Positions 7,866-15,764 are shown, numbered from the stretch's first letter. The stretch is DNA of 18,998 nucleotides from CAZVAO01 sp964625175 (GCA_964625175.1 CAZVAO010000042.1:1-18998), one strand, 5' to 3'. Translations and numbers: made by a program. Notes: a model not told the origin generated them from the letters alone.

Positions 7866-7879
7866 ATTGGATACCAATA
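7865..7879. promoter_or_regulatory. Operator-like palindrome at the PAP2 transcription start
   Basis: TATTGG-ATA-CCAATA is a perfect 6-bp inverted repeat that begins at the last base of the -10 and covers the expected transcription start. A repressor bound there would block the promoter. The regulator is unknown. Confidence 0.4.
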
Positions 7880-7916
7880 AGATTTTATCAGAAATAGGAC
7901 TTGAAGGAGATTATTT

Positions 7917-8588
7917 ATGAAATCACACCCGTTTTTCGCACTCTCCATCATCTTGTCGATTATGTTTGCCATCCTCACCTATCTGATACTAGTAGACGCC
8001 ACTTTCATCTGGGACCCGTCTTTTAACCGCAACCTAGTTGAGACTTTTCCCCTATTCGCGCGCTCTCTATTTAAATTAATTACGAAACTAGCGAACACTT
8101 CAACCATTACATTAGGGGTTCTCCTCGTTATTTGGCTCACGCGCCACCACTGTTCTGCAGCTCCAATTCGCCTATTCATACTTACAAGTGTTGGCGGAAG
8201 TGCGATGCTCAACCTAGCCATTAAGAATATCATCCAACGGCCTCGTCCGATCTTCCCTCATTTTGTTGAAGCCTCTGGCTATAGCTTCCCCAGTGGACAT
8301 GCAATGACCGGAACGGTTTTTTATATGGCACTAATGCTCCTATCTTATCACTTAATCGATCAAAAAGAGGATCAAAGCTTACACCTTAATCCTCTTCTGA
8401 TTCGCTGTTTAGTTCTAATCCTACCGACACTGGTAATCAGCCTCATCGCCATCAGTCGTGTCGTACTGAATGTCCACTACTTGACCGATGTGCTTGGCGG
8501 TATTATTGCAGGCGGCGCTTGGATCAGCTTGGTGATCAGTCTACTCGGTAAAAGACGCATCAATCATGAATCGTCATCATCTGATTGA
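7917..8588 (+). CDS. PAP2 superfamily membrane phosphatase
   Basis: This 223-residue integral membrane protein carries all three parts of the PAP2 acid-phosphatase signature: K103-x6-R110-P111 (KNIIQRPRP), PSGH at 125-128, and S180-R181-x5-H187-x3-D191 (SRVVLNVHYLTD). H187 is the expected phospho-histidine nucleophile and H128 the acid. About six hydrophobic segments are visible (roughly 7-27, 62-76, 85-102, 131-146, 161-180, 191-211), so the active site should face the outer side of the membrane. Likely substrates are undecaprenyl pyrophosphate, phosphatidate or phosphatidylglycerophosphate; the sequence does not decide. The start has a strong GAAGGAGAT ribosome site. The gene ends only 14 bp from the convergent sensor kinase stop codon, with no clear terminator between. 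Confidence 0.93.
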   Translation: MKSHPFFALSIILSIMFAILTYLILVDATFIWDPSFNRNLVETFPLFARSLFKLITKLANTSTITLGVLLVIWLTRHHCSAAPIRLFILTSVGGSAMLNLAIKNIIQRPRPIFPHFVEASGYSFPSGHAMTGTVFYMALMLLSYHLIDQKEDQSLHLNPLLIRCLVLILPTLVISLIAISRVVLNVHYLTDVLGGIIAGGAWISLVISLLGKRRINHESSSSD

Positions 8589-8602
8589 CCATTGTAGGAT
8601 GA

Positions 8603-9988
8603 TTAGCGCGGTGGTTTCTTAGGCAACTTCATGACAATTGCAGCACCAGCACCGGGTTCATTATAAGCTTCAATAACCCCACCATGGCGCTCTACTATGT
8701 CGGCAACGATTGCCATTCCCAAGCCAGTGTTCCCGCGTTTGCCCTTGTAGAATCGCTCAAAGATCTTTGGCAAGTCTTGTTCATCGAATCCCTTGCCATC
8801 ATCGATAATTACAATCTCCACACAGTTGGGCTGTTCAGATGCGACAACTGTAATATTGGAACTGGCATAGCGTACCGAATTGTCTAGGATATTGGCAATC
8901 GCACGCACCAGATGATTATAATCACCCTTGATTTTCAATTCCTCATCTACATTAACTTCTAAGGTTATATTGTGATGATGAATGCGGGTATATACGGTTC
9001 TAATAGCATCATTAACCAAATTTACGACCTTGACATCACTGTATTTCAGTTTTATGCCTGTATCATCGATCCGACTAATATACATCAATTCCTCAACCAC
9101 ATTCTTAAGCCGTTGCGTCTCAGACACAATAACGTCCAATGCTTTGTTTTTTTCTTCTTCATCAAAAATACCCTCTTGCAGCCCTTCTGCATAACCCTGA
9201 ATATTCATCAAAGGACTTTTGAGTTCATGAGAGGCGTTTTGGATGAAGCGCTGTTGCCCTTGGTTATAGCGCACGAGACGTTGGCTCATTTTATTAAAGG
9301 CCCGTGTCACATCCCCGATCTCATCATCACTATCAATCTCTAATTCTCCAGCAAAATCACCGCTGGATACTTGCCTGATCCGATTTTCTAACTTTTGAAG
9401 CGGCTCAATGATGCGGCGCAATAAATACCCTGAAAACAGAACCCCGATTAGAATCGCAATCATAATCATTCTCAGTAACATGACAATAATATAATTCCGC
9501 ATTGCAGTGAATTCATCGCGCGAATTTAAGGCAATAATATAGCCAGCAGTCGCGCCGGTGATATGCCTAACAGGAATGACAACGGACAGGTATCCTAAAT
9601 ATACATTTCGTCTTTTAACGGTCAACACTAGTTCCTTCAGAGTCTCGTTTATTTGTTGCCCATTTTGAGCGAGTTCGAAATTCGTTGAGAAAACGGTATT
9701 GAACTGATAATCGACAACGATGACTTCTGTTGAATCTTTTTGCGTCCCAATGTTGTCTGTCATCACCCGTATCAAATCTAGATTTTGAATATCCGAGTTT
9801 TGAATGACGCTGGCGATTCCGCTTCCTAGAATTTCAAGCTCCTGATAATTATCCTCTAAAATATAGTCATTCATTAACATCGATGAGGTGAGAAGTACCG
9901 AGATCCCCACAACCAGAATAACAACGATTTGAACAACGGTCAGCCTTAAGGCAATTGATTGCTTAGTTTTCTTTGAGTTTGTATCCAT
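8603..9988 (-). CDS. Two-component sensor histidine kinase
   Basis: This 461-residue membrane histidine kinase has transmembrane helices at about 13-35 and 165-187, bracketing an extracytoplasmic sensor region of about 130 residues with no motif I recognise. A HAMP linker follows (about 189-241, with EPLQKL and DEIGDVTRAFN), then the HisKA dimerisation domain with H254 in NASHELKSPL. The ATP-binding domain shows the N box (NILDNS, 367-371), the G1 box DDGKGF (396-401), the F box (FERFYKG) and G2 TGLGMAIV (421-428). All kinase residues are intact. The ATG lies inside the end of the response regulator gene (26-bp overlap), so translation is probably coupled, and the two form one signalling pair. 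The signal is unknown; the sensor domain has no Cys or His/Met clusters that would suggest metal binding. Confidence 0.93.
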   Translation of the reverse strand: MDTNSKKTKQSIALRLTVVQIVVILVVGISVLLTSSMLMNDYILEDNYQELEILGSGIASVIQNSDIQNLDLIRVMTDNIGTQKDSTEVIVVDYQFNTVFSTNFELAQNGQQINETLKELVLTVKRRNVYLGYLSVVIPVRHITGATAGYIIALNSRDEFTAMRNYIIVMLLRMIMIAILIGVLFSGYLLRRIIEPLQKLENRIRQVSSGDFAGELEIDSDDEIGDVTRAFNKMSQRLVRYNQGQQRFIQNASHELKSPLMNIQGYAEGLQEGIFDEEEKNKALDVIVSETQRLKNVVEELMYISRIDDTGIKLKYSDVKVVNLVNDAIRTVYTRIHHHNITLEVNVDEELKIKGDYNHLVRAIANILDNSVRYASSNITVVASEQPNCVEIVIIDDGKGFDEQDLPKIFERFYKGKRGNTGLGMAIVADIVERHGGVIEAYNEPGAGAAIVMKLPKKPPR

Positions 9989-10649
9989 AACCCCATACCG
10001 TTTCGATCTCTATAGTAGCTTGATCATGATGTAATTTCTTGCGTAATCGTCTGACCAAATCGTCTACCGATCGCATTTCACCAATATAATCATATCCCCA
10101 AATGGCATCGACAATCTGTTCACGGGACATTGCTTTATTAGCATGCTCAAGAAAATACAGCAGGAGTTCATATTCCTTGTTGGTTAGCGTAATCGCTTGG
10201 CCATTAATTAGTAGTAGACGTGCATCAATATCCACCGTGACGTTGCCGAATACCCATTTATTCGTATTGATGCTGGTCGTTTCGCGATTGCTACGTCTCA
10301 ACAAGGCTTTAACCCTAACGACCAATTCACGTGGGCTAAATGGTTTGATTAAATAGTCATCACCGCCAAGCTCAATACCCAGTATTCGATCAATTTCTTC
10401 ACTCTTAGCCGATACAAATATAATGGGTGTGTTAAATGAATTGCGGATTTCACGGCAGAGATCGAGTCCACTCTCCCCAGGCATCATCACATCTAAGACG
10501 ATACAGTCCGGTGGGTTCATCTGCATTGCCGTCAAAACACCTGCTGCACTGGCAAATTCTTTCACTTGAAAGCCTTCAGATTCTAGAAACTTCGCGATTA
10601 ACTGTCGAATATTGTCGTCATCATCAATTACAAAAATCATTTTATTCAT
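9963..10649 (-). CDS. OmpR/PhoB-type response regulator
   Basis: A 228-residue DNA-binding response regulator. The receiver domain (about 3-117) has the acidic pocket D9-D10-D11, the phosphoacceptor D53 in VLDVMMPG, S80 and K102 in the IKPF motif. A winged-helix output domain follows (about 128-226), with the recognition helix region around RSVDDLVRRLRKKL and the terminal wing ETVWGYGYKL. It should be phosphorylated by the adjacent kinase and bind direct repeats in target promoters. Its ATG overlaps the stop of cutC as ATGA, and its ribosome site (GGGGAG) lies inside the cutC coding end, so it is translationally coupled to cutC. Targets are unknown; autoregulation of the operon is typical of the class but not shown here. 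Confidence 0.95.
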   Translation of the reverse strand: MNKMIFVIDDDDNIRQLIAKFLESEGFQVKEFASAAGVLTAMQMNPPDCIVLDVMMPGESGLDLCREIRNSFNTPIIFVSAKSEEIDRILGIELGGDDYLIKPFSPRELVVRVKALLRRSNRETTSINTNKWVFGNVTVDIDARLLLINGQAITLTNKEYELLLYFLEHANKAMSREQIVDAIWGYDYIGEMRSVDDLVRRLRKKLHHDQATIEIETVWGYGYKLKEN

Positions 10650-11401
10650 TTGCTCATCTCCCCTTGATCTCTTGTTATGCGCATCTCCCTAACGATTGCT
10701 TGTAGCTTTTTCTTATCAGCAACATAGCGCAGATCACCACCAAAGCCCAAGGCCGGATCCAGTTGATTCTGACCAATGACAGGGCTTCTGCCCGAAGCGT
10801 GGATTTCCGATACGCCCGTTTCTCGCATAATTTGACCCACATTTTGGGCATTAATTCCACCACCCGGCAAAATGATAATGCGGCCATCCGCCTGCCTATT
10901 CAACTCGGCAAGTAACTCTCGACCCAGCCATGCCGTTGGTGCTAAACCAGAAGTCAGAACCCGATTTATTCCTAAATCAATCAGTTCTTCCAGCGCCTTC
11001 AAAGGATCAACCACCAGATCAAAAGCACGATGGAAAGTCGAATTGAGGACTCCAGCTGCCTGATAAAGATGCTGCATAGTCATCAAGTCTATATTTCTGT
11101 TTTCTGTAAGCGCCCCGTAAACAACACCATCCACCCCTGCCGCTTTAGCAAACTCAATATCTCTAATCATGACTTCAATTTCACTGTCACAATAACAAAA
11201 GTCGCCGCTTCGTGGTCTAATCAGTACATGTAGTTGAATATCCGGAATTGTTTGTACCTGATCAATTAAGCCCATCGAAGGGGTAAGACCTCCGACGCTT
11301 AATTCCGTACACAACTCTAAACGAGATGCCCCAGCACTTACAGCAATGCATGCCGATTCAAATGAATCAACACAAGCTTCTAATATGCACTTATTACTCA
11401 T
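10646..11401 (-). CDS. cutC: CutC family TIM-barrel protein
   Basis: A 251-residue member of the CutC family, with its hallmark segments: LEACVDSFESA (8-18), ASRLELCTELSVGGLTPS (25-42), VLIRPRSGDFCY (59-70), TFHRAFD (122-128), LTSG (149-152), LPGGGI (178-183) and IHASGR (199-204). The family folds as a TIM barrel and was named for copper homeostasis. In E. coli the copper phenotype has since been ascribed to a small RNA (MicL) encoded at the end of cutC, so the protein's true activity is unclear. Here it is the first gene of an operon with a two-component system (4-bp overlap) and lies 110 bp downstream of nagA. The neighbourhood would suit a carbohydrate-related enzyme as well as a metal role. 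The start is the ATG at 11399-11401; its ribosome site is weak. Confidence 0.9.
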   Translation of the reverse strand: MSNKCILEACVDSFESACIAVSAGASRLELCTELSVGGLTPSMGLIDQVQTIPDIQLHVLIRPRSGDFCYCDSEIEVMIRDIEFAKAAGVDGVVYGALTENRNIDLMTMQHLYQAAGVLNSTFHRAFDLVVDPLKALEELIDLGINRVLTSGLAPTAWLGRELLAELNRQADGRIIILPGGGINAQNVGQIMRETGVSEIHASGRSPVIGQNQLDPALGFGGDLRYVADKKKLQAIVREMRITRDQGEMSK

Positions 11402-11511
11402 AATATCACGCCTAATCTACTTATTAGTTTATAAAGGAACAACACCTTGATTATACCGCAACAATTTGCAATATCCTACATTATTTCAACAAACAATTCA
11501 AGACTAATCAG
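11402..11511 (-). promoter_or_regulatory. nagA-cutC spacer with possible promoter
   Basis: The 110-bp AT-rich gap contains on the minus strand TTGAAT, 17 nt and TAGGAT, and further down an isolated TATAAT. Either could start a separate cutC-regulator-kinase transcript. No strong terminator follows nagA, so read-through from the ROK-nagA pair is also possible. Confidence 0.3.
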
Positions 11512-12666
11512 CTATATTAGCTTGGTGAAAACGGTTTTCCCAGCGATGATTGTCCGTTTCACATTCATATGTTCGTCGCAAACCACTAAATCCGCGATTT
11601 TTTGGCGTTCTATACTCCCATACTCTGCATCAATCCCGAGTAGACGCGCTGGGTTAAGCGTTGCTAAGCGTATTAACTCTGGCAAATTAATGTCTGTATA
11701 TTGATGAATATTCGCTAATGCGCGATTTAGTGTTAAAACACTTCCCGCCAATGAGCCATTCGATACCAGTCGCGCTTGATCCTCTCTGACCTCTACTTGT
11801 AATCCCCCAAGGGTATACGCACCTTCGCCCAGACCCGTTGCACTAATGGCATCCGTAATGAGCACGAGTTTATCGAAGCCTTTAATCTTCGCCAGCATCG
11901 CATACCAGTAGGGATTAACATGAATGTTATCGGCAATCAATTCGTAATAAACATTAGCCGCTAACAGAGCACTCGTAATATTTAGATTGCGATGATGGAG
12001 TTGCGGTAGCCCGTTAAAAAAATGAGTAGCAGAACGTAAACCATTCTTAATGGCCAGCTGTGTCATTGGATAATCTGCTTTTGAATGCCCCGCGGACATC
12101 ACAATCTCTGGGTGATTTTGCGTCATGTATTGGATAAATTGCTGGTTTTCATCGACTTCAGGAGCATAGGTGATGATCTTTAGAATATCCCAATAATCTG
12201 CTAGACACTCTTTATTTGGCGGACAAATATAGGCTGCATTGTGAGCTCCTTTTTTTTCATGGCTGATAAAAGGACCCTCTAAATGGGCTCCGAGCAGTCT
12301 GGCTCCTTCTGTAGGGGTAGCCATCACTTCACGTATTGTATTTAGGGCACTATGAATTTGGCCCCAGGGACCCGTTACGGTTGTCGCCAAGTAACTTGTC
12401 GTTCCATGGATCACTAAGGATTGCCCTAAATGCTGCAACATTGCCACATCAGCATTTAAAACATCGACGCCCATACCCCCATGGATATGCACATCCATAA
12501 ACCCGGGGACAAGCCACTGCTGATCGGCATCAATCACATCAATATCCTGATACTGTTCTGGTAATTGTCCACTACCGTAATCGATAATTCGGGTATCGTA
12601 GACCAGCCATCCTCTTGTTATGACCTCTGACACCAGCACAATCTGAGCATTAATAATCGCTTTCAT
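11512..12666 (-). CDS. nagA: N-acetylglucosamine-6-phosphate deacetylase
   Basis: This 384-residue amidohydrolase removes acetate from N-acetylglucosamine-6-phosphate to give glucosamine-6-phosphate, in the cytoplasm. The NagA signature is complete: PGFMDVHIHG with H60/H62, the metal ligand E130 in HLEGPF, H194 in SAGHSKA, H215 in ATHFFNGL, H249 in ADNIHV and the catalytic D272 in LITDAISATG. Length matches the family. The ATG at 12664-12666 has a strong GGAGG ribosome site and overlaps the end of the ROK kinase gene by 17 bp, so the two are co-translated. Kinase plus deacetylase fit one route: phosphorylation of N-acetylglucosamine (or a related amino sugar), then deacetylation. No nagB deaminase or sugar transporter lies in the window. 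Confidence 0.93.
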   Translation of the reverse strand: MKAIINAQIVLVSEVITRGWLVYDTRIIDYGSGQLPEQYQDIDVIDADQQWLVPGFMDVHIHGGMGVDVLNADVAMLQHLGQSLVIHGTTSYLATTVTGPWGQIHSALNTIREVMATPTEGARLLGAHLEGPFISHEKKGAHNAAYICPPNKECLADYWDILKIITYAPEVDENQQFIQYMTQNHPEIVMSAGHSKADYPMTQLAIKNGLRSATHFFNGLPQLHHRNLNITSALLAANVYYELIADNIHVNPYWYAMLAKIKGFDKLVLITDAISATGLGEGAYTLGGLQVEVREDQARLVSNGSLAGSVLTLNRALANIHQYTDINLPELIRLATLNPARLLGIDAEYGSIERQKIADLVVCDEHMNVKRTIIAGKTVFTKLI

Positions 12667-13570
12667 TTTTTTCCTCCAGAAGTTGGAGTGCTAAGCGAGC
12701 CGCTCCATAGGCCCCTGCTTTATTGCCTAAGAGGGCAGGTTTAATAGAAATTTCAGTGCCATTGTTGCCTAATTGAGTTAAGGCCTCCACCAAGTTGTGC
12801 CACCAAAGCTGGTGGGCGTGAACTAACCCACCACCGATAATAAAACATGTGGGGTCAAGAATCTGCTGCAAATTCACCAATAGAATGGCTAAATCTCTTG
12901 TGAATTCATCGCGCACCCTACATGCTCGTTTTTCTCCTCTAGCCACTGCCTCAAACACCTCAACCGCCTGTCTAGCTGATCCGCCTAACGCGCTATAACG
13001 CTGAGCTAATGCGGTACCCGACAGATACTGTTCAACACATCCTTTTTGGCCACACTGGCAAAGACGCCCCTGTGGATAGAGGATGGCATGACCGACTTCA
13101 CCACCTCGCCAACTTGAACCGTGCAGAAGGCCTAGTTCCTGACTGACAAAGGCTCCTCCCACCCCTGTTCCTAACGTTAAAACAAAATAATCAGATAGAT
13201 TACAAGCTGCCCCCAGCCATCCCTCACCGATCGCCGCAACGTTAGCATCATTCTCAACAATGACTGGTAGCGCAAAATGTTCCTCGAGAATCTCTTTCAA
13301 GGGGATATCGATCCAATCCTGAATTACACCGCTGGAATAGAGAATCCGACCATCACGGCTATTGACATATCCCGGAGATCCAATCCCAAGTGCTGTGGTG
13401 CAATCCTTACAAAAAGGTAGCGCCAATTCAAACGCCTCTATTAGTGCCTCCACCACCCCATACTGAGGTGTTTGGCTCGTTCTCCAGAAAATTTCGTTGC
13501 CGTTTTCATCCGTCACAACTGTATTTATTTTTGTACCACCTAAATCAATCCCTATGACTCTCTTCATCAT
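12650..13570 (-). CDS. ROK family sugar kinase (probable N-acetylhexosamine or glucose kinase)
   Basis: This cytoplasmic sugar kinase of the ROK family has the ATP-binding DLGGTK near the N-terminus, the catalytic END triplet (Asp at about residue 108-110), a second phosphate loop LGTGVGG, and the ROK zinc site GHAILYPQGRLCQCGQKGC-VE, with all His and Cys ligands present. There is no N-terminal DNA-binding domain, so it is an enzyme and not a NagC-type repressor. The start is ambiguous: the frame opens at a TTG (13574-13576), but an ATG pair at 13565-13570 follows an AGAAAG site and gives the usual MKRVIGIDLGGTK beginning, so I use 13570. Overlap with nagA points to N-acetylglucosamine or another N-acetylated amino sugar as substrate; glucose cannot be excluded. 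Confidence 0.9.
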   Translation of the reverse strand: MMKRVIGIDLGGTKINTVVTDENGNEIFWRTSQTPQYGVVEALIEAFELALPFCKDCTTALGIGSPGYVNSRDGRILYSSGVIQDWIDIPLKEILEEHFALPVIVENDANVAAIGEGWLGAACNLSDYFVLTLGTGVGGAFVSQELGLLHGSSWRGGEVGHAILYPQGRLCQCGQKGCVEQYLSGTALAQRYSALGGSARQAVEVFEAVARGEKRACRVRDEFTRDLAILLVNLQQILDPTCFIIGGGLVHAHQLWWHNLVEALTQLGNNGTEISIKPALLGNKAGAYGAARLALQLLEEKNESDY

Positions 13571-13597
13571 AACCAACTTTCTGAACCTAATAATTGT

Positions 13598-13603
13598 ATT
13601 ATA
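13598..13603 (-). promoter_or_regulatory. Possible -10 of the ROK kinase-nagA operon
   Basis: A perfect TATAAT on the minus strand lies 27 nt upstream of the kinase ATG. The hexamer 17 nt further upstream (TTCCCT) is a poor -35, and I see no clear operator. Confidence 0.3.
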
Positions 13604-13703
13604 AGCGATTAAAGCCCAATAGGGAATGCTATTCCAGACTCAAAGAACAGTTTATACCCTAGTCTTGCCCTGCTACTGAGAATACATTTATTTGCGATAT
13701 TTC

Positions 13704-13731
13704 TTGATATCACTTACAATCAAAGTATTAA
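13704..13731 (+). promoter_or_regulatory. Possible promoter of the flavoprotein-nitroreductase pair
   Basis: TTGATA (13704-13709), a 16-nt spacer and TATTAA (13726-13731) precede a strong AAAGGAG ribosome site at 13735-13741. The 5' leader would be short. Confidence 0.4.
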
Positions 13732-13749
13732 ACTAAAGGAGTTTTCTAA

Positions 13750-14319
13750 ATGAAAGTCATTGCGCTCAATGGGAGTCCTCGTCCCGATAATAATACCGGA
13801 CAACTGCTACAGGTTGTTTGTTCAGAACTGCACAAAGAAGGATTCGATACTGAAATTATTAATATTGCCAAACCAAATTACTCAGGCTGTATCGCGTGTG
13901 GAGGCTGTCGCACTTCTCAAGATGGGCTCTGCATCATTCAGGACGGATTTGCCGATCTGCAACGAAAAGTGCGGGATGCTGATGGCTTATTAATTGGCAC
14001 TCCTGTCTATTATGCGGGTGTTAGTGGCCAAACTAAGAGTGTGCTAGACCGCCTTTTCTATAGCCCTGGCGTCTCAAAGTCAATGAAACACAAGCCTGGA
14101 GCAGCTGTGTTAGCTGTGCGTCGCGGTGGGGCATTGCCTGCCTATCATACGATTAACACCTATTTTGGAATCACTGGAATGTTCACCGTCGGGTCAACCT
14201 ATTGGAATTTTGCTATTGGACGTGCCCCTGGTCAATGCCTTGAAGACGCAGAAGGTCTGCGCAATATGCAAGATATCGGACAGAATATGGCCTACTTACT
14301 CAAAAAACTCAATCAATAA
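13750..14319 (+). CDS. Iron-sulfur-type flavodoxin-fold NAD(P)H oxidoreductase
   Basis: A 189-residue flavodoxin-fold protein of the NADPH-dependent FMN reductase / iron-sulfur flavoprotein group. The FMN phosphate loop is GSPRPDNNTG (8-17), and the second FMN contact is TPVYYAGVSGQTK (84-96). Between them lies a compact cysteine cluster, C47-x2-C50-x2-C53-x7-C61, the pattern that binds a [4Fe-4S] cluster in iron-sulfur flavoproteins. It is cytoplasmic, with likely roles in electron transfer or reduction of quinones, oxygen or nitro compounds; the physiological partner is unknown. The ATG follows AAAGGAG. The nitroreductase starts 15 bp after its stop, so the two are almost certainly co-transcribed. 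Confidence 0.88.
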   Translation: MKVIALNGSPRPDNNTGQLLQVVCSELHKEGFDTEIINIAKPNYSGCIACGGCRTSQDGLCIIQDGFADLQRKVRDADGLLIGTPVYYAGVSGQTKSVLDRLFYSPGVSKSMKHKPGAAVLAVRRGGALPAYHTINTYFGITGMFTVGSTYWNFAIGRAPGQCLEDAEGLRNMQDIGQNMAYLLKKLNQ

Positions 14320-14334
14320 GAAAGGTGACTTAAT

Positions 14335-14847
14335 ATGAACAGTATTTTTACGCGCCGCAGTGTGCGCAAATTCAAAAACCACCCCGTGGAACAAGAAAAA
14401 ATTGAGCAAATCCTGCGTGCTGGCATGCAAGCCCCCTCTGCAGTTAACCAGCAACCGTGGGAGTTTATTGTAGTTACTGATCGAGATCAGCTGCTTGCTC
14501 TGAAGGAAGTAAATCCATATGGTTCTTTTCTTGCAGACTGTGGATTTGCACTCGTGGTTTTAGGAAACATGACTGACCTCCGGGCACAACGCATGTGGGA
14601 ACAAGACATGGGTGCTTGTGTACAGAACATGCTCTTGATGGCTACAGACTTGGGGTTAGGCAGCACCTGGATCGGTGTTACGCCCATTCCAGAACGGATG
14701 GCTGCTATTCGTAAACTATACGATCTGCCAGACCATGTTGTACCCTTCTGTACAATCGCCTTTGGTTACCCTGCCGATGCCAATGCCAACCATTTTATTG
14801 ATCGTTATGATGCGAAACGCGTTCATTGGAATACCTATCAGAAGTAA
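14335..14847 (+). CDS. Small nitroreductase family flavoprotein
   Basis: A 170-residue FMN-dependent nitroreductase-fold oxidoreductase. Family features are the N-terminal FMN motif RRSVRKF (7-13), APSAVNQQPWEF (33-44), the conserved helix DMGACVQNMLLMATDLGLGS (91-110) followed by TWIG, and a C-terminal GYPAD segment. It is near the short end of the family and should form a dimer with FMN at the interface. Substrate is not predictable; activities in the family range from nitroaromatic and quinone reduction to specialised redox reactions. AAAGGTG lies 7 nt before the ATG. It is the second gene of a redox pair with the upstream iron-sulfur flavoprotein and ends before a shared terminator. Confidence 0.9.
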   Translation: MNSIFTRRSVRKFKNHPVEQEKIEQILRAGMQAPSAVNQQPWEFIVVTDRDQLLALKEVNPYGSFLADCGFALVVLGNMTDLRAQRMWEQDMGACVQNMLLMATDLGLGSTWIGVTPIPERMAAIRKLYDLPDHVVPFCTIAFGYPADANANHFIDRYDAKRVHWNTYQK

Positions 14848-14881
14848 TCTTGTGCGAATTTAAGCAATTAAATCTATCAAA

Positions 14882-14916
14882 AAACACCGTTGCTCAAAAA
14901 ACGAGTCGCGGTGTTT
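14882..14916. terminator. Bidirectional terminator between nitroreductase and glycosylase operons
   Basis: AAACACCG (14882-14889) pairs with CGGTGTTT (14909-14916), with an inner CTC/GAG pairing around an A-rich loop. On the minus strand the stem is followed by a T6 run, a good intrinsic terminator for the glycosylase operon; on the plus strand TTTATATA follows. Confidence 0.7.
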
Positions 14917-14973
14917 ATATATGCAGACTATTAATTCTCTAATCACTGCCTCCCTTTCCCCTAGGGCCAAGGT

Positions 14974-15480
14974 TTAAATCATAACATAAAAATCTAATAT
15001 CTTTTTCCAGATTTTGAGCTTTTCAGGATAAGGCAAGGTATAGGCTGGACTTGTTGAGGGCAGTTTAATTAAGTATTCTCTTTTCAAAAAACGTTCGCCG
15101 ACTTCGCGATCATAACTATTGTAAGCCTTGCTGCCATTGAAGAAAATCACCCTTATTCTGGGATAGAGCTGGTGTAACAACTCAAAATTATTAACAACAG
15201 CCTCTTTAATTTGGGAATCAAGACTACCTTCGCGTTGACAGGCTTGAAACACATCCCATAGCGCAATTTTATGCTGAAGCAAGAAAACCAATCGCTCATC
15301 ATAGTCATCGGATCTGTTTTCCTGAAAAAGATCATAGGCAATCCGCCAGAACTGATTGTACTGATAAGCATAGTATTGATTTAACTCAAGAGATCGACGA
15401 CTTGGCATCGAACCCAGGATTAAAATCTCAGAAACAGAATTAATGATGGGTGGAAAACCATGAATAATCGGATTCTCCAT
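14974..15480 (-). CDS. DNA-deoxyinosine (hypoxanthine) glycosylase, uracil-DNA-glycosylase superfamily
   Basis: A 168-residue protein with the signature of hypoxanthine-DNA glycosylases (UDG superfamily family 6): ILILGSMPSRRSLELNQYYA near the N-terminus (19-38), NQFWRI (42-47), a central LWDV (74-77), FFNGSKAY (113-120) and LPSTSPA (140-146). Such enzymes remove hypoxanthine formed by deamination of adenine and sometimes other damaged bases, starting base-excision repair in the nucleoid. Length is normal for the family. Its ATG shares one base with the stop codon of the XRE regulator gene (TAATG), so translation is coupled. Placing a repair enzyme behind a regulator and a lipoprotein is unusual but may be only operon packing. 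Confidence 0.87.
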   Translation of the reverse strand: MENPIIHGFPPIINSVSEILILGSMPSRRSLELNQYYAYQYNQFWRIAYDLFQENRSDDYDERLVFLLQHKIALWDVFQACQREGSLDSQIKEAVVNNFELLHQLYPRIRVIFFNGSKAYNSYDREVGERFLKREYLIKLPSTSPAYTLPYPEKLKIWKKILDFYVMI

Positions 15481-15764
15481 TATAAGCGACGGGGATTATA
15501 GACATCTTTTTCACGCAAAGCACGACTCGCTAGAAAGTCTGTCCAATAACTATGATAAAAAAGCTCTTCAATGGTGGTGTTAAAAAAATGGGCAATCTTA
15601 AAAGCTAGCATTAAGGATGGTTCCCGACTCCCCGCTTCAATTAGGCCGTAAAAGCTACGCGATATCCCCAAATAATCCGCAATTTCCTGTTGAGTTAAAC
15701 CCTGTTTTTTTCTCCTAATGCGCAATTTATCGCGCAATTTCCGTGTATCATTCGCCATGCTCAC
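15480..15764 (-). CDS. XRE-family helix-turn-helix regulator
   Basis: A 94-residue Cro/C1-type DNA-binding protein. The helix-turn-helix domain occupies about residues 10-70, with the hallmark pattern RRKKQGLTQQEIADYLGISR, then SFYGLIEAGSREPSL and IAHFFNTTIEELF. A short basic tail (REKDVYNPRRL) follows, with no sensor domain. The start is GTG (15762-15764), because GGGGAGG lies 7 nt upstream; the ATG two codons later is too far from it. It sits 25 bp after the lipoprotein gene and overlaps the glycosylase start. It may control its own operon through the palindrome at 16869-16883, an inference from position. Confidence 0.92.
   Translation of the reverse strand: MSMANDTRKLRDKLRIRRKKQGLTQQEIADYLGISRSFYGLIEAGSREPSLMLAFKIAHFFNTTIEELFYHSYWTDFLASRALREKDVYNPRRL

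Noticed and set aside
8972..9343. 123-codon plus-strand ORF
   Set aside because: Antisense to the intact histidine kinase; no domain features of its own.
12650..13570. ROK protein as a NagC-like transcriptional repressor
   Set aside because: The protein begins directly with the ATP-binding motif and has no helix-turn-helix domain, so it is a kinase.
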